Assembly (NCBI GenBank): GCA_022497155.1
Contig: MU385717.1
Span: 248,001 to 312,000 of the forward strand
DNA length: 64,000 bases
From: Whalleya microplaca
Taxonomy: Eukaryota; Ascomycota; Sordariomycetes; Xylariales; Xylariaceae
Reading direction: 5' to 3'
Part shown: positions 47,401-56,400 of the stretch, one piece after another
Layout: every line of letters starts with the position of its first letter
How positions within the stretch are numbered: position 1 is the first letter of the stretch
Notes under the pieces: generated by a model
Databases searched by the model: none
What the model was told of the DNA's origin: nothing
What the model saw: only the letters and a program-made list of their open reading frames with translations
Program-made: the position numbers and the translations under genes

Positions 47401-50400
47401 AGCTGAATTTTCATGAATCTTCTCACCCGAGGCGACCCCGGACAGTGGAGCCTCAAGTGGATCAGTAGATGCAAGGTCCCGCTCGGTGTCGTGTACACCG
47501 CTAAGTATGTCAGGTTGTGACAATGGCTCCTCTGCAGCGGTGTGTTCCAAGGATCTTGAGTCGCTGAGTTCCTGATGACCGGAGCCTTGTGGACTGATAT
47601 TGGTTGCAGCGGACACCACGTGCGGATCATCGTGGGGTTGTACAATATTCTGCTCCTCATGCCCAGTAGACTCTGATAGCTTTGACGTGTCTCCAGTCAA
47701 TTGGCCTTCTTGTGAGGCTGGCTCCAAAATCGGGCTGAATTGTTCGTTCTGTCTAGGATCGGAAGTAATTATGGACGGAAGACCCTCCTCAGACTTTGGT
47801 TCAGCTACTGCCGGCTTCGCATCAGGTCCACTTGGAGAGGGGCTGTCCGCAGATGGCAGCAGAATATTACTGCTAGTTTCGGCGTCCTTTGGCGGCTCTT
47901 CTAAAGGTAAGTCTTCGGTAATCGACTTGAATTCCTGAGAAGCACTCGGTTGAGCGTCATTTTCCTTGCTGCCAAAGACATCATGGGATTTTCTTTGAAG
48001 TCTGAGAAGCTCTAGAATCCCAGGCTGCACCACTGTGTCGGCCTCTAGCACTGCTGGTAGAGACGGTGATTCTTGATAAGGAGCGAGGTCTCGTTGCTCC
48101 TGAGCAAACGGTTCTTCATCCGCAATATTAAGCGCGGGTTTGGTCTCAGGCTCCTCTGGTTCGACGTTCCTTCCACTCTTCATTTCTGGCTTCCTTGAAG
48201 TCGAAGCAAGCTCCTCAGCCACACCAGGCTCCATGACAAGTGGCTCCTGGGGCGTGATTTTTTCTGGTGGACCTTGAATAGAAGTGTCAAGCTTAACTGG
48301 TGGTACATCAGGATCTTCTACATTGTTTTCTTGTCTCAAACCTTTAGTTGACTGGATAGATTCCGTACTAGGACCCGTAGACTCTGCTTGTCCTTCCCCC
48401 CACCATGACCCCCTTTTACCCTTTTTACCTTTCCCAAAAATACTTGTAAAACGCTCAAGAACTGGAGCAAATAGCCCAGTCTCCTCGCTCTGCTTTTGTC
48501 CTTCACCAGAGGCAGAGACGACCTCAGTGGGGGAATTCTTGTCGGCAGTAGGCTGCATTGGAGCTTCAACAACACTGGTGCTCTCAGGTCCTGCAGCAAC
48601 TAGTTGATCATCAGGTGGCGTCTTCTCAACTTGGGATTTGCGGTTTTTCTTCTTCTTTCCCTTTTTGGTGGGCGTGCTCAAACTTTGCTCAAGACTCGGA
48701 CCTTCGGGTTCAGGCTGCGTTATATTGAGAATCCCTTCAGATGATCCCTCAACATTGGGCTCTTCATGGTCTTTCGGCCCAGGAGTAAATTCGGGGACCT
48801 GTCTAGAGATCGATTCAGAGATTGGGCGATATGCTGGCTGCGAGTCTGGTATGGATGCAGGTGTGTCTAACGGTGGTCCCTCCTTTGTCTCCACTTCGGC
48901 CTTGTCAACCGTGGTAGAAACATCTTCAAGTCCCGCTTCAGGGTCTGCTTCAACGAATGCAACAGTAGCTTCAGGCTCTACTGCTGGGTCGACTTCCTTC
49001 TTAGTCTCATGTTCTGGTTCCGCAACAGTCTCGGCTGCCTTAAGCTCCTCTACAACTTCTTCCGAAAGCTTGGCTTCAGGTTTAGGCTCCGTAGGAGGTT
49101 CAAAACCAGGCTGTGCTGTAAGCTCAATAGGAGGCACATTTGCAGTGTCTATTGCAGATTCTACAGCTGGCTCTGTAGCTGGCTCTGTAGTAGGTTCTGT
49201 AGTAGATTCTACGACAAGCTCCGCAGCAGGTTCTATAGCAGACTCTGCAGCAGCCACCGTAGTAGGGTTCATATTAGGCTCCGTAGTTGGCTCAACTTCT
49301 GGTTCTGTAGCAGGCTCTACACCATACTTTGTAGCTGGTTCCATAGTTGGTTCCATAGCTGGCTCTATAGCAGACTCCGTCACTGGCTCCGTCACTGGCT
49401 CCGTCACTGGCTCCGTCACTGGCTCCGTCACTGGCTCCATCACTGGCTCTACTGCAGGTTCTGTAACAAGTTCTTTAGCGGGTTCTGTGGCAAACTCTGT
49501 AGCTGGCTCTGTCGTAGGCTCTATAACAGGTTCTAGAGCAGGTTCTATAGCAAGATCTGGAACAGGCTCCGTGACGGATTCCCCAGCTGGTTCTACTGCG
49601 AGCGCTGTAGCAGGTTTCGTAGCAAGTTCTGTAGCAAGCTCTACAGCAGATTCAGCAGCGGAGTTAATAACGAGTTCAGTCTCAGGCTCTATTGCAGGTG
49701 TGACTTCTTTGACAGTTTCGACTTGGGACTCCGGTTTGGGTTCGTCGGCCACCTTTGGCTCAGCGACATGTTCAATCCCAGCTTCAGTTGTAGGAGTTGT
49801 ATCTGCTTCAGGTCCTGCCTCCAGTTCTTGTTCTTTGGCGACCTCGACTATGTCCTCGGCTTCTTTGCCAGTCTCAGGTTTGACATTGGTGAGAAGTTCA
49901 GCTGTCTTGGGCCCTAACTCAGGCTCTGTGGCAGGCTCTGCTTGTTCAACGGTCTTAGTTCCTTCAGCATCAGCTGGCTCTGGCTCTGCTTTAGGTGCTA
50001 GTTCAGCATGTGGCTCGGGTATTTGTTCAGGAGCCTGAGCAGATTCAGGCTCAGGGACCTCTGGGACCGCTTCGAGAACTGATTTAGGCGCTGACTCAAG
50101 GGCCGCCTCAGGCACTTGTTCAAGGGCCTGCTCAGGAACATGTTCAGGGATGTCACTAGGAGGGAGAGCTTCCTCTTTGTCTGGCAGAGTCTCGGTACTT
50201 GTTGAAGCTTCTGGGGTTTCTTCAGTCTTGGCCGACTTTCCCTTTCGCCCTTTCTTGTTCTTCTTCGACTTCTTCGATGGTAGAGTAACAGGTTCGTTGA
50301 CAACAATATCCTTCGCGACACTTTCAGGTACATCTGAAGTCTCCATTGGCTTAGATACTTCGCTCACGGGAATGACATCTGTGTTGGTGACATCTTTGCT

Positions 50401-53400
50401 TGTTAACGGTTGAGACTCAACATCCTTGATTTCTTCGCTGGGTTGTTTGTTGTCAAGCACAGTCGCAACGGCTAATTCTCCTACAGCGGCGGGCGCCGCT
50501 GCAGCAACAGCAGAATCTTTTGAAAGATCTTCAGGGATGACTTCCTTAGTATAGCCTAAATCTGTACTCCATTGGGCTAGCGCCAAAGCTGGCAGATCCT
50601 CAGAGACATTGACATCGGTATTCTTCTCTGTAAGCATGGGGTTCGGGTCATTATCCGACTTCTGATCTTTCAGCAAGGACCGGACTGGCTCCGGTTTTGG
50701 CGGCGACCGGTTACTGTCATCAGCTGAAGACAGCGCAGGAGACTCAGAGGCTTGCTGAGGACTCTCTGCTACTTTCTCCTTCTGTAGTTTGGCTTTTCGT
50801 TCATCGTTGAACGCTTGGTGTGATCTTTCGAAGAGAAGTCGTAAATTAGTCGTGTTACCTCTTGAGATGATCTCGTGGGGCAAAGGTGGGTTAGGTAGCT
50901 CGGTAAGCTCATCATTGGAAGGTTGAGAGGTTACTTCAGCCTGCGATATAGGAGCGACTTCAACTTGCGGTATAGGGTCTTCTTCAACCTGCGGTATAGA
51001 AGCTTCTTCAACCGGAATAGGGGCTACTTCCGCCTGCGGTATAAGGGCTTCTTCAGCCTGTGGTATAGAAGCTTCTTCAGCCCGAGGTATGGGGGCTTCT
51101 TCAGCTTGATGTATGGGGGCTTCTTCAATCTGCGGGATAGAAGCTCTTTCAGCTTGAGGTTCAGAGGCTACTTCAGCCCGAGGTACAGAAGTTACTTCAG
51201 CCTGAGGTATAGAGGCTTCTTCAACCTGCGGCATAGAAGCTTCTTCGTCTTGAGATACAGGAGCTTCTTCAACATGCGGAATAGGAGCTACTTCAGCCTG
51301 CGGTATAAGGGCTTCTTCAGCTTGAGATATAGGAGCTGCTTCAGCCTGAGGTATCATTCCCGGTTCATCAGCCGCCCTAGTCGTCGGTTCGGCCGACGCA
51401 GCAAACGATTCCACAGGCAACGTCTGGACGCGCTCGGGAGGCTCCGAGGGCTTGCCACTTAATTTCTGTAGAGTATCTTCACAGACTTGAAAGCTAAGGC
51501 GCGGTGGCTCTTGTAATACCCCGCTATGTGGAAGCTCATGATGTAAGTCTCTTGTTCTGCTGGCTGGCGACCGTGATGCCTTCTCAACAAGGAACAGGGG
51601 CTTGAACTCCTTGGTGCTGTCCCAAGAAGTTGGGCGAGAACGACTCTTAGTTGCGCTTCCGACATCTGGACTTCCCACAACGGGTGTCATTGATGGCACA
51701 ACGGCTGGAGATCCAGGGGTGGACTTCTGCCCTAGACGGAATTGAATCGGTATAGCACTCTGACTAGGAGTCTTCAGTCTCAGAGGAGTTCCGTTGGTGC
51801 TACGGCGACGACCAGAACTCAAAGGGGTTTCGATGGCGCTACCACGGCGAGCATGAGTAGGCGTCCAACGCCAATTGTGTCGCTCATGTTCAGGTGTCTC
51901 AGGACGACTATCTGGTAAAGGTGGGAAGTCATCGCCAAGCTCAGGAGTAGGAGACCCAGGGCGGCTTGGAGGTAAAGGTAGAAGGTCGCCATAGTGAGGA
52001 TCTATGGCTGGTCGGATTTCCCGGTGAACAATTTCAGGATCGATTATTTCCTCTTCTCGCGGTGGCGTTGATCGTCGTTCAGGGGTGGTGGGGATGATAT
52101 GGGCTTCCGTCTCTGACGAAGCTTGGGTGGCTTTGGAGCGGGATTCCTGGGATGCAACAGCAACAACAGCATCCGCCAGGCCGACACCCGCGCCTAGGGT
52201 GTCGGCATTATCTAAAAAAGAATTCTTCTTGTCCTCTTCAGCCTTGCGTGATTCTTCCTTGACATCTCTTATCCCCATCGAAGACTTGAGACGGCCGAAC
52301 AAACCCGTGCCTCCGTTGTTACTCTGCTCCTTTTCTGACTTCGAGCTTTTACGATCTCTCCGATCAGATGGGCTTGAAGCAGATGTAATTGACTTGGTAT
52401 CGTCAAGCGTGTCACGCCTGCTGCGGCTGCTACTTGGCCTGTGACCATCAGGACGAGTCTGGTTAGACACCACGGAGCCGGTGTCATAGTCCACAATTGT
52501 AAATGAATCACTTCTTGCATCAGGAGGTCGACCGTCACCCTCAGGATTATCATCTTGGGGAAATCCGCCAGGGGTACTCCTCCGTCTCTCTTTTTTGCTC
52601 TTCTTCCTTGAATCTTCAGTTTCATACTCGGAGATAGTTGCTGACCTTGACAGAGAACCATTGTTGGAATCCCGTTTTGACTTCTTCTTTGAGCTTGATG
52701 TCGATGTTGATACTTCTGATGGGGCCGCTGATCTTGAGGGCGAATCATCATATGTAATCGAATCCCGCTTGGACTTCTTCTTCGACTTCTTAGGCGTGCT
52801 CAACTCTTCTTCAGTCGGAGCCGTCTTTTCGCTGCGAAGGTCGCCGAAAGATTCAGTCATCTCCTTGGGGCTTTCTACGATGTCTTCTGCACTAGGCCCC
52901 ATGCGCGAGGGAGAGTCGTAGACACCCGAGTTACGTTTTGATGTCTTCTTCTTAGATATTTCCCTGTTATCGGCTTCAACCGTAGTCGCATAAGAAACAT
53001 CGCTGGTTGTACGGTGCGTTGTTGGGCTTTCAGAAAAGGCCATAGTTGTGACTACAGTTGAGGGAGAATCAGGAGTGATGGAACCACGTCTGTTCTTGGT
53101 CCTCCTAGGTGTATCCCATTCGTCGACACGCACGGTAGTAACTTCAGCATCTGCATGCCTTTCGTAGACCTGTTCCGATAACTCTGGAGTCGGAGCAAAC
53201 CCTGATGGTGAATTGTAAAGTCCTGAATCACGCTTTGATTTCTTCTTGCTCTTCTTCGGCGTGTCCCGTTCATCTTCAAGTGCGGGGATAGTGTAAGCAT
53301 CGGGTATTCCGTAAGAGCTTTCCTTAGAGAGCTCGGATGCTAGGGCCGGTCTCGAAGGAGAATCGATAGCCCCCGACCCACGCGTAGGCGTCCTGCTCTT

Positions 53401-56400
53401 TTCAGGCTGGTCCCTTCTGTCGTCGAGAGCACGATTGACATCGAAACCTGCAAGATTCCTAGAGCTTTTCCCAGGGTCATTTGACACCGGTGCCGGTGCT
53501 GATTGTGAAGGCAAATCATATGCGCCAGACTCGCGTTGAGACTTCTTCTTACTCTCTTTCGGGGAGTCCCAATCATCCTCTGGCAGCACAGTTTCAGTAT
53601 CTCGCAGATCCTGGAAAGCGTCGACTGGGACTGACATCCTCAGGTTCTCCAAAATATTGCGCGTCTTGGAGGCTTCTTGGACGACGATAGGTTTCTTTGC
53701 TTCCCTCGACCTCTTCACAGGAGTATCTTCCCATTGATCGGCTGCCCCAGATTCTCTGTCCCTTGGATTAGCATCACCCGCGACAATATCATCTCGAGAT
53801 TGCCTCTTCTGCTCCCTATTGCTCAGCTTGCTTGAAGACGGCGCCCGACTATCCGCAGGTTTCGATCGTGAGCTTTCTGCGGGTGTGCCTTCGATGATAA
53901 TCTCAGGCTTCTCAACGCTATCTCTCTTTCCAGCCCGTTCCATTCTGCGCTTATCTTTCTTGCTAAGCTTGTTCAGAATTTCCGAGGCGCGGATCGCAAT
54001 GTCACTCTCATCTGCGGGCGTCTCGGGGACTTCTCCAATAACAAAACCGTGATCTTGGCCACCTCGTGATGTCGAATCAGCCAAAGGGTCTGCTGATGGC
54101 GATGGGTATGCCCCCGACTCATTCGACCCCGGCGGCGAGTCCCGCCTATGGAAACTTGCATCATCGATAACGATGTTGGGGTCGAACCCACTACCTTCCA
54201 GCCCAGCAGCGATACTGGCTGTGAAGGCCGGGTCCTCGGCAAAGGCTCCTGGCATCCTCGTATGTCTGGGGCTAGACGGTTTTGGTCCTGGAGTAGGTGG
54301 CTTGTCATATGTGTTCTCGACTTTGACGGAAGACTTGCGCTTCGCAGCCCTTTCTCGGTCCCTTGGCGCAGGTGTTGGCCTATTCGCTGCTACAACTGTG
54401 GTAGTGTCCGAGTCTGATAGACTCGAAGCCGCAACCCCAGCGCCGACGCCACCCACCGCAGCTGCAATGATCCCCCAGCCACTCATCTTGCCTCGTGATT
54501 TAGGTGTCTGAGCAGGAGTCACGACCCTAGGTCCTGAATAGGGGTCATCTTGTCTTTCAGGGCTCTCTACCACGTAATGTTTGGTTTGATTCTCACCCCA
54601 ACTGACGGCCTTGGAAGACGGTGTCGACGGCACGGGGACCACTTCGCCTCGAGGCCCAATAGCAACGTCAGGAGTAGTCTTAGGTGCGTCAGGAGCAACC
54701 TTCTTCCTGGGTTCGGAGGACCTTTCCGTAGCTCGGGGCTTTTCTAGGAGCGGTGTAGGGACAGGAGTAGGGACAGGAGTAGGGCGCACAACGTTGAGCA
54801 ATGGACGCTCACGCTCGGCAGAAGGATCTCGTGCTCTAAAAACAGGAAGTCCACCTGTAGAGAGGCCTTCGACCCTAGGAATTTGGAAGCGATAAAGCTC
54901 GTTAGGATGTTGCAGGACGTTATCGATGCGAACATCAGCATCCGGGCCATCATACGGACTCTTCTGCTTCGGGTGCTCCATTTGCGGTGGGGACACGATC
55001 TCCTCGATGGACGGCTTTCGGTCCACTTTGTGCTTCCACTTGTCCACTACCGAACGCTCCGGAGAACTACTCCGGGACCGTGTCTCCTCTTCCTTGAGCT
55101 TCCGCGCGAGTTCAACCTCGCGGTAGTAGCGGTTGGCTTCCTCCTGGATAGCGTCCATTTGACGCTTCTTCGGCGACTCGCTCCGGCGCGAACTGGCATT
55201 ATCACCTCGCCCGCGACTACGCCCTCGGCGGTCTTCGGCGGTTACTGCCGCCGCTGCAGCAGCCAGTGCAGCTCCGCTGACGGGGGCAGTCGCGTGCTCG
55301 GTGGTTTCGTATATCTCGCGTGCGTCGCGAAGCTCCCGTTCATACGAGTCCCGACGACTCAATCTCTCTGGTGGGTGTAAGTCCTCTGCCATCAGGTCCA
55401 ACCGAGAGAAATCAGGTTCACGCTCAACGGTAATCACATTTGGTGTCAGGGGTCGATTGGGTGTCGCGTACGTGGGAGTCTGGAAAGCATCGTCAGCGAC
55501 CTGGAATTGAAATGGATCGATCGGGCCCCCCTGAGCTGGAAAACCGGGGTCTGGTAAGCGTTTATAGCTGTCCAATTCGGAACGACTGGCACTCTTCTCC
55601 TCGCGGTGCTCATCCCGACGGCTCTCTTCGTTGCGGCTCACCTTCCCATCGCCTAATCGGTCCTCTTTACGTTCCTCTTTCCGTTCATCCTTCCGTTCAT
55701 CCTTCCGTTCGTCTTTCCGGTCGTCCTTACGTAGAGCCTCCTCCCTGCGTCGAAGGTACTCTGCCATGTCGTAACCATCATCACGGGGTTTATCACGTCG
55801 ACGTTTCTCACGTTTCTCCTTCACCGGCTCGCGCTCCGGCTCCGGGTCCACCTTGGGAGCTTTCCTTTCCCGATATCGATATTCTCTCTCATAATCCGGA
55901 TTTACCTCACGTTCCTTTTCTCGACGTCTATCATTACGATCTTCTCGAAATATCACTTCCCTCATGTAATCCAGATCTTCCTTACGTTCCTTTTCCCGGC
56001 GTTTATCATAACGATCATCCCGCAGGGTCTCACGACTCTCACGCTTCCCATCTCTCTCATCACGTGCGCTAGTGGTCAAGGGCTTTATACGAGGCTTAGC
56101 ATCACGCTCACGACGTCCCCTATTCCTCTCGCGTTCGTCCTTGCTGCGATCGGAAGACAACGCAGCACCTATGGCGGCCCCAGCCACCCCAGCAGTGGCC
56201 GCCTCAGCAAGAGCCTTCCCAGACGAAGAGCGCCTGGAGTACATAGACTCGGTCTCAACTGAGTCAAAGACCTTCGTAGAAACCGGCGCTATCGGCTTTG
56301 GCTGCTGGATCGGCACCGGCGAAGGCCGGGACCGGGACGGGAGATCCTGCTGGAGCGAAACAATAGAACCCCGGGTGGCATCGAAGCGCGCCGGGTCAGA

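Noticed and set aside
48638..50038. 466-codon plus-strand frame rich in GSVTGSVTG repeats
   Set aside because: It is the antisense shadow of the EP-x-x repeats of the tether gene; the minus frame is 22 kb long with conserved ends.
50923..51462. 179-codon plus-strand frame with FxLRYRG repeats
   Set aside because: Antisense shadow of the EEAxIPQA array; periodicity comes from the real minus-strand repeat.
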